A stretch of 63,578 bases of DNA from JAYFQF01 sp034927285 (lineage in GTDB: Bacteria; Bacillota; Peptococcia; DRI-13; UBA5745): NCBI GenBank assembly GCA_034927285.1, contig JAYFQF010000020.1, positions 1 to 63,578 of the forward strand. The letters run 5' to 3'. Positions 33,218-42,144 of this stretch are shown piece by piece. The notes beneath the pieces are model-generated. The model made no database searches. It was not told the DNA's origin and worked only from the letters and a program-made list of their open reading frames with translations. Position numbers and translations under genes: made by a program. How positions within the stretch are numbered: position 1 is the first letter of the stretch; the number at the start of each line of letters is the position of its first letter.

Positions 33218-34498
33218 ATGTCTGGGATCACGAAATTAGTCGACCACATTCGGCTGCCTCGTTTTGTTCGGGCGCATCAATACTTTATTCATAATGAAAT
33301 CACCCGGGAACAAATTGCAGCCCTGATAAAAAAAGGATTTCTCACCCCGGAGATTAAGGGGAGGATCCGGCCGGGCCAAAGGATATGTATCACCTGCGGC
33401 AGCCGGGGGATTTCCGATATGCCTTTTGTCGTTAAAACATTGGCTGAGCATGTCAGGACCATGGGGGCAAGTCCCTTTTTGATTCCGGCAATGGGCAGCC
33501 ATGGCGGAGCCACGGCCGAAGGGCAGAAAAATGTTTTAGCCACGTTGGGAATCACGGAAGAAGCCATGGGCTGCCCGATCCTTTCTTCCATGGATACCGT
33601 AGAAATCGGCCAGGCGGAGGATTTCGCCGTTCATATCGACAAAAATGCCTGCGAAGCAGACGGGATCATCGTCGTAAACCGGGTAAAAGCCCACACCAGC
33701 TTTGAGGGACCGTATGAGAGCGGCTTGATGAAAATGATGAGCATCGGTCTGGGAAAACAATATGGCGCGCATATCTGTCATTCTAAAGGCGACGACTACA
33801 TGTCGCACCGTATCGGACTGATCGGCAGAGAAATAATCGCCAGGGCCAACGTGATTATGGGCGTTGCTCTGATTGAAAATTCCTTTGATAAAACCTGCGA
33901 TGTTGCTGTGCTGGAAGCGGAAAAGATTCCCGAAGAAGAGCCGAGGTTATTGGCCCGGGCCAAAGGGGAAATGGGCCGGCTTTGGCTGCCTTCCTGTGAC
34001 GTGCTGATCGTACGGACCATTGGCAAAAATTTCAGCGGAGCGGGTATGGATCCTCATGTTACCGGCCGCTGTGCCAACCCCAAGCTGCGCATGGGCATCG
34101 ACGCGCAGCGAATCGGGATTCTGGACCTGAGCGACGAATCCCATGGCAATGCCACAGGAATGGGCCGGGCAGATTTAGCGACACGGCGTTTTTTTCATAA
34201 AATCAGTTTCGATGAAACGTACCCTAATTTTATTACGGGCTATTCTCCGGCCGGCTACCAGATTCCGATCATTGTGGATCATGACGAGGAAGTCATGAAA
34301 ACGGCGGTGGCCTGCGCACTGGATATCGATTATCAAAATCCAAGGATCATCCTCATCAATAATTCCTTGAAAATCGAGAATATTCTCATTTCTGAGGCGA
34401 TGATTCCCGAAGCGGAAAAGATTCCGCAAATTTCTATAGCGGGAGCGCCGTTTCGTCTGGAATTTGACGCCTGCGGCACTTTACTGACCAGGATTTAA
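33218..34498 (+). CDS. LarA-like (DUF2088) protein, possible nickel-pincer-type racemase or epimerase
   Basis: This 426-residue member of the lactate-racemase-like DUF2088 superfamily has the motifs AMGSHGGATAEGQ near residue 92 and NRVKAHTSFEGPYESGLMK near residue 155. They correspond to the His/Lys regions that hold the nickel-pincer nucleotide in LarA. It belongs to a branch diverged from true lactate racemase, and whether the cofactor ligands are all present needs alignment. No larB, larC or larE lies nearby. The ATG at 33218 has AGGAGGG. A terminator follows, closing the LysR-controlled operon. Confidence 0.75.
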   Translation: MSGITKLVDHIRLPRFVRAHQYFIHNEITREQIAALIKKGFLTPEIKGRIRPGQRICITCGSRGISDMPFVVKTLAEHVRTMGASPFLIPAMGSHGGATAEGQKNVLATLGITEEAMGCPILSSMDTVEIGQAEDFAVHIDKNACEADGIIVVNRVKAHTSFEGPYESGLMKMMSIGLGKQYGAHICHSKGDDYMSHRIGLIGREIIARANVIMGVALIENSFDKTCDVAVLEAEKIPEEEPRLLARAKGEMGRLWLPSCDVLIVRTIGKNFSGAGMDPHVTGRCANPKLRMGIDAQRIGILDLSDESHGNATGMGRADLATRRFFHKISFDETYPNFITGYSPAGYQIPIIVDHDEEVMKTAVACALDIDYQNPRIILINNSLKIENILISEAMIPEAEKIPQISIAGAPFRLEFDACGTLLTRI

Positions 34499-34536
34499 TT
34501 TTTGATACGATGGGGAGAGACAGGGACGATTCCTTT

Positions 34537-34571
34537 CGATGACGGCACATAAAAGCCGTCATTTCCTTTTT
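34537..34571 (+). terminator. Terminator of the LysR-controlled operon
   Basis: ATGACGGC (34539-34546) pairs with GCCGTCAT (34555-34562) and is followed by TTCCTTTTT. Confidence 0.8.
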
Positions 34572-35175
34572 AAACAAAGGACGTCGGCATGTTTAAACAA
34601 AGACTGCCTGCATGCAATGAGAAAAATGCAGGCAATGGCCGGCGGGAAGTAATCCCTGTTTTTTTCCTGCTGGGAGAAGCAGGTCTCCGGGGTGCTGCGG
34701 TATGAGTCGCATGGATGACCGGAAAAGGTCGGAAACCGATGCAGCCCCTGGCTATTTTGCCGATAAAATGATATGCTGATGGCGAAAGGGGATCTTGAGG
34801 GGCAATGCCTGTCATCTGCTGCATCAGATGCAGCGGTGATGCCGGGGATGTCTGTCCTGGCCGGCCATCTGTTATGCCGGGAGTTGTTGCGCCTGCCAGT
34901 CCGTTCTGTTGCCGCTATGCTGTGTCTGCTTTGCGCGCTGCCAATCGGATCTGCCTGCTGCGCCTGTCCTGTCCTGCGGGGTTTGCGGCGTATAACTGTT
35001 ACAAAAAACCATTCGCTAATTGTTTATTTTTATTGTATTTATTCCTTATAGAGCGTAAAATAGGAAGGTAAAAGCTAATTTTAATCACCCCGTTTTGCGC
35101 TATGCTCACCCGGGTCCTAATGCCTGTGTCCAGCCCGGCGTGAGACGTAATTAGGGAATAAGGAGCAATGTTTGT
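34572..35175. other. Intergenic region with typA promoter
   Basis: About 600 bases hold no supported gene. CCTGCAT...ATGCAGG forms a hairpin at about 34608-34634. A GC-rich, Cys-codon-rich stretch (34800-34990) has overlapping open frames but no good start. Near the end, a promoter and a CTCACCCGGG.../...CCCGGCGTGAG stem precede typA. Confidence 0.5.
35033..35061 (+). promoter_or_regulatory. typA promoter
   Basis: TTGTAT (35033-35038) and TAAAAT (35056-35061) are separated by 17 bases. They lie 115 bases before typA. Confidence 0.6.
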
Positions 35176-37002
35176 ATGTCGTTTAATGAAAAAATCCGCA
35201 ATGTCGCTATTATCGCCCATGTTGACCATGGTAAGACCACCTTGGTGGACAAGCTGCTGGCGCAGGCCGGGGGCCTGAAAACCCATGGTGAGGTGGCGGA
35301 GCGGATTATGGATTCCAATGACCTGGAACGGGAAAGAGGAATCACTATTCTGGCGAAAAATACCGCTATTCAATATAGGGATTACGTGATCAATATTGTC
35401 GATACTCCCGGGCATGCCGATTTTGGCGGCGAAGTTGAACGAATCATGAAAATGGTGGACGGCGTTTTGCTGGTGGTGGATGCTTTTGAGGGCTGTATGC
35501 CCCAGACCCGTTTTGTTTTGCGCAAAGCCATCGAGCAGGGACTGAAGCCTATTGTTGTGGTAAACAAGATGGACCGGCCCAATGCCCGTCCGGCGGAAGT
35601 GGTGGACGAAGTGCTGGACCTGCTTATCGACCTGGGTGTGGATGAGGAAGGTCTGGATTTTCCCGTTGTGTACGCCTCCGCCGTCAACGGCTGGGCCAGT
35701 ACCCGCTATACGGAGGCGGGCAAGGATATGGCGCCGATTTATGAGAGCATTTTGCAGTATGTCCCCGCTCCCCGTGCGGAGATCCAGGCTCCGCTGCAGT
35801 TTCAGGTAACCCTTCTGGACTATAATGATTATCTGGGCAGGATCGCCATCGGCCGCATAAACCAGGGTGTGGTGAAGTCCGGCTCCATGGTGGAAATCAT
35901 CAAACGGGAAGGCCACCGGGAACAGGCCAGGATCGCCAAGCTGTTTCGCTTCCGGGGTCTTGAACGCATCGAGGTCCAGGAAGTGGCTGCCGGTGATATT
36001 GCGGCTATTGCCGGTCTGGGCAAAGTCGGGGTAGGCGAAACCGTGGGTGAACCCGGAGCAGTGGAACCGCTGCCCCTGCTGAAAATCGACGAACCCACCC
36101 TGCAGATGAGTTTTATGGTAAATAATTCGCCTTTTGCCGGCCGGGATGGAGATCCCGTTACCGCCCGCAAGCTGTCCGCCCGTTTGCTTCGTGAGACGGA
36201 AACCGACGTATCCCTGCGGGTGGAAGAGACGGAACGTCCGGAAATCTTTAAGGTCAGCGGCCGCGGCGAACTGCACCTTTCCATTTTGATCGAAACCATG
36301 CGCCGGGAGGGGATGGAGTTTCAGGTATCCATGCCTCAGGTAATCGTAAAGGAAATTGACGGCGTAAAATGTGAACCCTACGAGTACATGCTGGCCGACG
36401 TGCCGGAAGAAGCCGTGGGCACCGTCATGGAGAAGATGGGCTCCCGGAAGGGCGAACTTCTGAATATGGAGACCAAAGGCGGCTGGACCCGCCTGGAGTA
36501 CTCGATTCCCGCCCGGGGACTGGTGGGCTTTCGGACCGAATTTCTTACGGATACTAAGGGTTACGGCATCATGAACCATACCTATGACGGCTACAAGCCC
36601 TGGAAGGGCGAGATCAGCCGCCGCAAGAACGGCGCGCTGGTGGCCTGGGAGACCGGAACGGCCAAAACCTATGGCCTGGTCAATGTGGAAAGCCGCGGCA
36701 CTTTGTTTATCGGTCCGGGGGTCGAGGTTTACGAGGGAATGATTGTCGGGGAAAACAGCCGGGAGCAGGATCTGGTAGTAAATGTCTGCAAAGAAAAGCA
36801 GGCTTCCAATATGCGTTCATCCACCAAGGATGAAACGGTGAAGCTGAAAGTGCCCAGGACCTTGAGCCTGGAGCAGTCCATCGAATATATCGGCGACGAC
36901 GAATTGCTGGAAGTGACGCCCAAGTCTATCCGCCTCAGAAAATTGGTGCTGAACAAAGCCGACAGGGAAAAATTCGAGAAAAACCGCAAGATGCTGCAGT
37001 AA
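35176..37002 (+). CDS. typA: Ribosome-associated GTPase TypA/BipA
   Basis: This 608-residue translational GTPase of the EF-G family acts in ribosome assembly and stress adaptation. It has the P-loop HVDHGKTTL, DTPGHADFGGE (switch II) and NKMDRP (G4), followed by EF-G-like domains II, III and V and the BipA-specific C-terminal domain. The length is normal. It stands alone between a LysR-cluster terminator and a small Cys-rich gene. Start ATG 35176 has AAGGAG upstream; a nearby ATG at 35168 is out of frame. Confidence 0.96.
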   Translation: MSFNEKIRNVAIIAHVDHGKTTLVDKLLAQAGGLKTHGEVAERIMDSNDLERERGITILAKNTAIQYRDYVINIVDTPGHADFGGEVERIMKMVDGVLLVVDAFEGCMPQTRFVLRKAIEQGLKPIVVVNKMDRPNARPAEVVDEVLDLLIDLGVDEEGLDFPVVYASAVNGWASTRYTEAGKDMAPIYESILQYVPAPRAEIQAPLQFQVTLLDYNDYLGRIAIGRINQGVVKSGSMVEIIKREGHREQARIAKLFRFRGLERIEVQEVAAGDIAAIAGLGKVGVGETVGEPGAVEPLPLLKIDEPTLQMSFMVNNSPFAGRDGDPVTARKLSARLLRETETDVSLRVEETERPEIFKVSGRGELHLSILIETMRREGMEFQVSMPQVIVKEIDGVKCEPYEYMLADVPEEAVGTVMEKMGSRKGELLNMETKGGWTRLEYSIPARGLVGFRTEFLTDTKGYGIMNHTYDGYKPWKGEISRRKNGALVAWETGTAKTYGLVNVESRGTLFIGPGVEVYEGMIVGENSREQDLVVNVCKEKQASNMRSSTKDETVKLKVPRTLSLEQSIEYIGDDELLEVTPKSIRLRKLVLNKADREKFEKNRKMLQ

Positions 37003-37178
37003 CGCGCAATGATAGCGCAGCATTGTTGCAGGGATAATGCGGTAATAATATGGCGGTGTCTGCAATAACGCGGCAATAGCCCGGTAGTGGCCGGAAATAA
37101 TGCGGAAATAACGAAGTAATGTGGCGGCGTATCGGCGGCAAAAAATTTGGCAACCCTATGAAATAAGGAGGGAGCCAA
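37003..37178. repeat. Degenerate short repeats after typA
   Basis: Units like ATAATGCGGTAATAA, ATAACGCGGCAATAG and ATAATGCGGAAATAA recur imperfectly between 37030 and 37130. No gene is seen. Confidence 0.4.
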
Positions 37179-37472
37179 ATGGAGTGTAACGCCGTAAACT
37201 GCATATATTATAGAAACGGGAGCTGCAGCCGCAGCGCCGTGGCCCTGATGGAGATTGCCGAGGAACTGGCGGCCGGGCTCCCGGAGGAAAGCCGCGAAGA
37301 AGGCGGAAACCGGGAGACAGGCCGGGGCCTGAAAAACCGGCAAAGCGATGCGGATAAGCCTTCGTCTGGGCAAAATTCAGGTCAAAGTCGGTTTACGCTG
37401 CGGGATCAGAGGGGCTGCTACAGCGGCGCGCTGAACCTGGCGGGAAATTGCCCGGATTTTCGCAGCGACTGA
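37179..37472 (+). CDS. Small Cys-containing protein, DUF1540-like N-terminus
   Basis: This 97-residue protein starts with a Cys-rich segment, MECNAVNCIYYRNGSCS, that resembles the DUF1540 pattern found in small Firmicute proteins. A long polar linker follows, with further Cys at the end (RGCYSGALNLAGNC). An excellent AAGGAGGG site precedes the ATG. The function is unknown; metal binding through the Cys residues is possible. It lies alone between typA and ispE. Confidence 0.65.
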   Translation: MECNAVNCIYYRNGSCSRSAVALMEIAEELAAGLPEESREEGGNRETGRGLKNRQSDADKPSSGQNSGQSRFTLRDQRGCYSGALNLAGNCPDFRSD

Positions 37473-37588
37473 CGGCCCATGGCCGCCGGTAGCCTAAGGC
37501 AACGACTCAGTTTGCAGCAGTTGCCGGCAAAGAATATGCCGCCTTACTTCGCCGCCGGAAAGCAATTACCGAAAGGAAAGAAGCCCCT

Positions 37589-38506
37589 ATGCCAAAGGTA
37601 ACGCTGAAAGCTTTCGCCAAGATCAATCTGACCCTGGATGTGTTAGGGGAGATGGCAGGCGGCTATCATTCCCTGGAGACCATTTTCCGGGGAATTCATC
37701 TTTATGATCTGGTGACGATGGAGAAAAAAGACCGGGGCATTCATCTGGAATGCGATAAGGAAGAACTGCCCTTAGGACCGGAAAATCTGGCTTGGCAGGC
37801 GGCGGAGCTTCTGCAGAAGGATTTCCCGGTGATCGGCGGAATAAACATCAAAATTGTGAAGCGCATTCCGGTGGCGGCGGGTCTTGCCGGCGGCAGTACA
37901 GACGCCGCGGCAGTGCTGCTGGGACTGGACCGGCTTTTTCATCTGCAGCTGGGGCGGCAGAAATTATCCGAATATGCAGAACGGCTTGGTTCCGACGTTC
38001 CTTTTTGCCTTTATCCCCTGGCGGCCCTTGGCCGGAGCCGGGGGGAACTCCTGGAGGAATTGCCGGAGGGGCCGGAGATGTGGCTGGTTTTAGTAAAACC
38101 ACCCTTTGGATTATCCACCGGCGAGATCTTCGATCATTTATCCCAGGTGGAAATCAGCCGGCGGCCGGATCTGTCCGGAGCACTGAAGGCTCTGGAGGAA
38201 GGGAGCTTTGGGGAGCTGTGCGCCGCCATGGGAAATGTTCTGGAAGCTTCTGCCTTTGACCTTCAGCCGAAGCTGGCGGAATGGAAGCGGGATCTGGCGG
38301 GGCCGGAGGGCACGGGGCCGGTGGTCATGGCCGGCAGCGGGCCTACCCTGGTGGCCTTTTTCGACAGCGAGGAAAAAGCCAGGCAGTTGGCCGCCCAGTG
38401 GGGTCAGCCCCGTTGGGATGTGCTTTTATCCAAGACACTGACCCGGCAGGAACTGGAAAAACGGTTTATTCTGACGGAAGAAACGGAAGGAGAGCGGGGG
38501 GAATGA
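37589..38506 (+). CDS. ispE: 4-diphosphocytidyl-2-C-methyl-D-erythritol kinase IspE
   Basis: This GHMP-family kinase phosphorylates CDP-methylerythritol in the non-mevalonate isoprenoid pathway. The 305-residue protein has the N-terminal KAFAKINLTLDVLG and the ATP-binding Gly-rich motif PVAAGLAGGSTDAAA near residue 95, plus a late GSGPTLVAFF motif. It is followed after one base by glmU, so they form an operon (ispE-glmU-prs), an order common in Firmicutes. Confidence 0.95.
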   Translation: MPKVTLKAFAKINLTLDVLGEMAGGYHSLETIFRGIHLYDLVTMEKKDRGIHLECDKEELPLGPENLAWQAAELLQKDFPVIGGINIKIVKRIPVAAGLAGGSTDAAAVLLGLDRLFHLQLGRQKLSEYAERLGSDVPFCLYPLAALGRSRGELLEELPEGPEMWLVLVKPPFGLSTGEIFDHLSQVEISRRPDLSGALKALEEGSFGELCAAMGNVLEASAFDLQPKLAEWKRDLAGPEGTGPVVMAGSGPTLVAFFDSEEKARQLAAQWGQPRWDVLLSKTLTRQELEKRFILTEETEGERGE

Positions 38507-38507
38507 C

Positions 38508-39884
38508 ATGCCTTCAGTAGCGGTGATATTGGCGGCGGGTATGGGTACCAGAATGAAATCGGCCTTGCCGAAGGTGCTGCATCCTGTGGCGGGAAAGCCG
38601 ATGCTGCTTCATGTGGTGGACGCATTAAAGGAAGCGGGAGTCGATGAGATAATCGCTGTTTTGGGACATGGCTCGGATCAGGTGGAAAAGGTTCTGGAAG
38701 GACAGGCCGGCTGGGTTTATCAAAAAGAACAGCTGGGTACCGGACATGCGGTATTGCAGGCTTTGCCCAGACTTCTGGAATACGGTGAGGGGGATTGCCT
38801 GGTGGTATGCGGCGATACGCCTCTTTTAACCGGTCAGACCCTGGGCCGGCTGCGGCAGATCCACCGGGAAAGCGGCTTTCAGGCTACGATACTTACGGCG
38901 CTGATGGCAGATCCCAAAGGATATGGACGGATAATCCGGGGGTCTGATCAGCAGGCGCCCGTATTGGCCATTGTGGAAGAAAAAGACGCCGATCCGGCGG
39001 AAAAACAGATCCGGGAGGTAAATACCGGAGCCTATTGCTTTGATATTTCCTGGCTCAGGGAAGCCCTGCAGGATTTGAAGCCAGCCAATGCCCAAGGCGA
39101 ATATTATCTTACCGATGTGATCTCTTTTCTGAACAAAAAAGGCCAAAAAGTCGGCGCCTGCCAGGCTGCGGACCCTGAAGAGACCATGGGAATCAATGAC
39201 CGCCTGCAGCTTTCCCGGGCTCAGGAATATATGACCCGGCGGATTCTGGAGCAGCATATGCTGAATGGCGTGACCATCGAGGATCCCTCCTCCACCTTTG
39301 TGGAGCCCGGAGTGGTGATCGGGCGGGATGCCGTCCTTTGCCGGGGAACCGTACTGACGGGAAACACCAGGGTAGGAGAAAATTGCCTGATCGGACCCTG
39401 GACCAGGATAAACGACAGTGTAATCCAGGAGGGGGCCAAAATCGTCCAGTCTACCCTGGACGGCTGCCGCATCGGCCCCCGCTGCAATATCGGACCTTAT
39501 ACCTATATGCGGCCGGGCTGTGAACTGGCGGAGGAAGTAAAGGTAGGCGGCTTTGTGGAAACCAAAAAGCTGAAGGCGGCTAAAGGCGCCAAGATCCCTC
39601 ATCTGAGTTATATCGGCGACGCTACCGTGGGACAGCGGGTAAATATCGGCGCCGGCACCATCACCTGCAACTATGACGGAAAAAACAAATATCCCACGTT
39701 TTTTGGCGACGATTCCTTTGTGGGCAGCAATACCAACTTGGTTGCCCCTGTAAATATCGGGGAAGGCGCCTATATCGGCGCCGGCTCCACCATTACCAAG
39801 GATGTACCCCCCTTTGCCCTGGCCATAGCCAGAGAACGACAGAAGAACATCGAGAACTGGAAGCAGACAAGGAGAGATGAGTAA
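38508..39884 (+). CDS. glmU: Bifunctional UDP-N-acetylglucosamine pyrophosphorylase / glucosamine-1-phosphate acetyltransferase GlmU
   Basis: GlmU makes UDP-GlcNAc for peptidoglycan. In this 458-residue protein the pyrophosphorylase domain comes first, with LAAGMGTRMKSALPKVLHP at the N-terminus and CGDTPLLT near residue 105. After about residue 250 it is a left-handed beta-helix acetyltransferase with hexapeptide repeats ending in VNIGEGAYIGAGSTI. Both activities look intact. It lies between ispE and prs with almost no gaps. Confidence 0.96.
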   Translation: MPSVAVILAAGMGTRMKSALPKVLHPVAGKPMLLHVVDALKEAGVDEIIAVLGHGSDQVEKVLEGQAGWVYQKEQLGTGHAVLQALPRLLEYGEGDCLVVCGDTPLLTGQTLGRLRQIHRESGFQATILTALMADPKGYGRIIRGSDQQAPVLAIVEEKDADPAEKQIREVNTGAYCFDISWLREALQDLKPANAQGEYYLTDVISFLNKKGQKVGACQAADPEETMGINDRLQLSRAQEYMTRRILEQHMLNGVTIEDPSSTFVEPGVVIGRDAVLCRGTVLTGNTRVGENCLIGPWTRINDSVIQEGAKIVQSTLDGCRIGPRCNIGPYTYMRPGCELAEEVKVGGFVETKKLKAAKGAKIPHLSYIGDATVGQRVNIGAGTITCNYDGKNKYPTFFGDDSFVGSNTNLVAPVNIGEGAYIGAGSTITKDVPPFALAIARERQKNIENWKQTRRDE

Positions 39885-39886
39885 GA

Positions 39887-40834
39887 ATGGTAAGGTACAA
39901 GAATATCAAAGTCTTCACCGGTAACGCCAATCCCGAGTTGGCCGCCGAGATCAGCGATTATCTGGGAATGGAGCTTTCCCATGCTCAGGTGGGAGCCTTC
40001 AGTGACGGAGAAATCTGCCTGTCCATCGGTGAAAGCGTCCGGGGCGCGGACTGCTACATCATTCAACCCACCTGTACACCGGTAAATGATAATTTGATGG
40101 AACTGCTGATCATGATTGATGCGCTGCGCCGCGCTTCCGCCAAAAGGATCACCGCGGTGCTGCCTTATTACGGCTATGCCCGCCAGGACAGAAAAAGCAA
40201 GGCCAGAGATCCTATTACCTCCAAGCTGGTAGCCAATCTGATCACTCAGGCCGGGGCGCGCCGGGTGCTGGCGGTGGACCTGCATGCCGGCCAGATCCAG
40301 GGCTTTTTCGACATCCCGGTGGATCATCTTAACGCGGCGCCTCTTTTGGTGAATTATTTCAAGACCCATCTGGACCTCAGCGACGTGGTGGTGGTCAGCC
40401 CCGATATCGGCGGTGTGGCCCGGGCCAGAAAGCTGGCGGAGAACCTCCATGTACCTTTGGCGATCATCGACAAACGCCGGCCTAAACCCAATGTAGCGGA
40501 AATCATGCACATCATCGGCGAGGTGAAGGGCCGCCGGGCCATTATGATCGACGACATGATCGATACCGGCGGTACCATTACCTTAGGAGCAAAGACTTTA
40601 TTGGAATTTGGAGCAAGCGAAGTATTCGCCTGCTGCACCCACCCCGTATTATCCGGCCCGGCCATTGAAAGGCTGGAAAATTCCGTGCTGTCCGAGGTGG
40701 TGGTTACCAATACGATTCCCCTGTCTCCGGAAAAGCGGATCGACAAAATCAAGTGCCTTTCTATCGCTCCCTTGATCGGCGAGGCCATCATCCGTATTCA
40801 TGAGGATATATCCGTCAGCAAGCTTTTTGTCTGA
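39887..40834 (+). CDS. prs: Ribose-phosphate pyrophosphokinase
   Basis: This enzyme makes PRPP from ribose 5-phosphate and ATP for nucleotide, His, Trp and NAD synthesis. The 315-residue protein has the class I signatures DLHAGQIQGFFDIPVDHL and the PRPP loop MIDDMIDTGGTI. It starts two bases after the glmU stop. Two terminator-like hairpins lie downstream, after a stretch of degenerate repeats. Confidence 0.96.
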   Translation: MVRYKNIKVFTGNANPELAAEISDYLGMELSHAQVGAFSDGEICLSIGESVRGADCYIIQPTCTPVNDNLMELLIMIDALRRASAKRITAVLPYYGYARQDRKSKARDPITSKLVANLITQAGARRVLAVDLHAGQIQGFFDIPVDHLNAAPLLVNYFKTHLDLSDVVVVSPDIGGVARARKLAENLHVPLAIIDKRRPKPNVAEIMHIIGEVKGRRAIMIDDMIDTGGTITLGAKTLLEFGASEVFACCTHPVLSGPAIERLENSVLSEVVVTNTIPLSPEKRIDKIKCLSIAPLIGEAIIRIHEDISVSKLFV

Positions 40835-40982
40835 GATACATGCCGTTAAGTTTTGGACTTTAAGTTTTGGATTAAGTTTCAGGTACAAGTTTTAAGCATT
40901 GATTTTCAGGCATTAAGGTTCAGGTGTTGAGTTTCAGACATTAAGGTTCAGACCATGAGTCACAGGCCTTGAGTCTTCCGAT

Positions 40983-41022
40983 GGGGCAGACTGCCGAAAA
41001 GGGATTGACAGTCTGCCCCTTG
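40983..41022 (+). terminator. Terminator-like hairpin after prs
   Basis: GGGGCAGACTG pairs with CAGTCTGCCCC, eleven base pairs, but is followed only by TTGG. It is probably a weak or assisted terminator. Confidence 0.6.
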
Positions 41023-41077
41023 GCAGACATAATAAGAAAGCGGACTGTCCGGTATAAAGCCGGGCCCCGTTTCATAA

Positions 41078-41107
41078 GCTGTTCGTATAAGGGACGAACA
41101 GCCTTTT
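41078..41107 (+). terminator. Second terminator after prs
   Basis: GCTGTTCG pairs with CGAACAGC and is followed by CTTTTAC. Confidence 0.65.
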
Positions 41108-41414
41108 ACACTTAAACGAATGGCACGAAAAAGCGCCGGCAAAGCAAAAAAAGCACGGCGACATGAAGAATCGGCGGAAAATGCGGAGAGCTTAGCGATA
41201 GCGCGGCGGTCATGGCGATCAGGCGCGAAAAAGCGGCGGAAGGCCGGGGCAAAGTATTCTTTGCCTCTTTCGGCATGCCACGAAAAGCCCGACCCTTCGG
41301 CGGTATTTCAGGCTTTATAAGTGCTTGGACGGGGTAAGATATTTTTGAATTGGACAGGATGAGAGTTTTTTGAACGGTCTTTGAACGGGACGAGAGATTA
41401 GGGAGGTCGGTTTT

Positions 41415-42035
41415 TTGAAACTGATTGCAGGTTTAGGCAACCCCGGTTCCACCTATGCCCACACCCGCCATAACGTGGGTTTTATGGTACTGGACCGCTT
41501 GTCGAAAGAACTGAGTTGCGGCTCAGAAAAAAAACAGGGACAATCCCTGGTCATGCAGGGCAATTTCAAGGGCGAAAGAGTGATTTTAGTCAAGCCCCAG
41601 ACCTACATGAATCTCAGCGGCAACGCTATCTGGGAAATGATCAATTTTTACAAAGACGGTGTGGAGGACATGATCGTGGTTCACGACGATCTGGATCTGC
41701 CCCTGGGCCGGCTGCGCTTTAAAATGGGCGGCGGAGCCGGCGGTCACAACGGACTGAAATCCATTACCCAGCGCCTGGGCTCCGACCAATATGAACGGTT
41801 GAAAATCGGTATCGGCCGGCCGCCGGAATTCATGAAAACCGAAGCTTATGTGCTGCAGGGGTTTACCCTGGAGGAAAGACAGACTCTGGACAAGATGCTT
41901 GATCTGGCCTGTCAGGGGCTGTTGTACTGGCTGGAGGAAGGCTGCGTGCCGGCCATGAACAAGTTCAACGCCTGCGACCTGGTTCCCGGGCCTGCGGAAG
42001 AACCCGGGTCCGCGGAAAAAAATGAAGAAATTTAG
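41415..42035 (+). CDS. pth: Peptidyl-tRNA hydrolase
   Basis: This enzyme recycles peptidyl-tRNA released by stalled ribosomes. The 206-residue protein has the motifs GLGNPGSTYAHTRHNVGF (with the catalytic His), KPQTYMNLSG, VVHDDLDLP and GGGAGGHNGLKSI. The start is TTG with GGGAGG upstream. The normal partner mfd follows after about 110 bases. The C-terminal tail is slightly extended and Glu-rich. Confidence 0.95.
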   Translation: MKLIAGLGNPGSTYAHTRHNVGFMVLDRLSKELSCGSEKKQGQSLVMQGNFKGERVILVKPQTYMNLSGNAIWEMINFYKDGVEDMIVVHDDLDLPLGRLRFKMGGGAGGHNGLKSITQRLGSDQYERLKIGIGRPPEFMKTEAYVLQGFTLEERQTLDKMLDLACQGLLYWLEEGCVPAMNKFNACDLVPGPAEEPGSAEKNEEI

Positions 42036-42144
42036 AAAGCTGCCGGTTCCGGGGCGGAAAGTCCGGGGTCCAAAGGAGAGCCGATGAAAATCGGAGGCCG
42101 GGTTTACGACCGGAGGAAAACTGCAGGACAGAAGGAGGAGGCCG

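Larger units (their letters stand above)
40835..41414. other. Intergenic region after prs with degenerate repeats
   Basis: No gene is supported. From about 40850 to 40975, units such as TTAAGTTTTGGA, TTAAGTTTCAGG and ATTAAGGTTCAGG recur imperfectly about ten times. Two terminators follow, then about 300 bases with a Lys/Arg-rich open frame that lacks a ribosome-binding site. Confidence 0.55.

Noticed and set aside
34773..35071. Two overlapping Cys-rich frames before typA
   Set aside because: They overlap in different frames, lack good starts and cover the typA promoter.
34999..36579. Long minus-strand open frame (526 codons) opposite typA
   Set aside because: Antisense shadow of a certain gene; composition (His/Gln/Phe-rich) is typical of such shadows.
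41120..41320. Lys/Arg-rich 66-codon frame before pth
   Set aside because: No ribosome-binding site, no family, low-complexity composition; directly after two terminators without a promoter.
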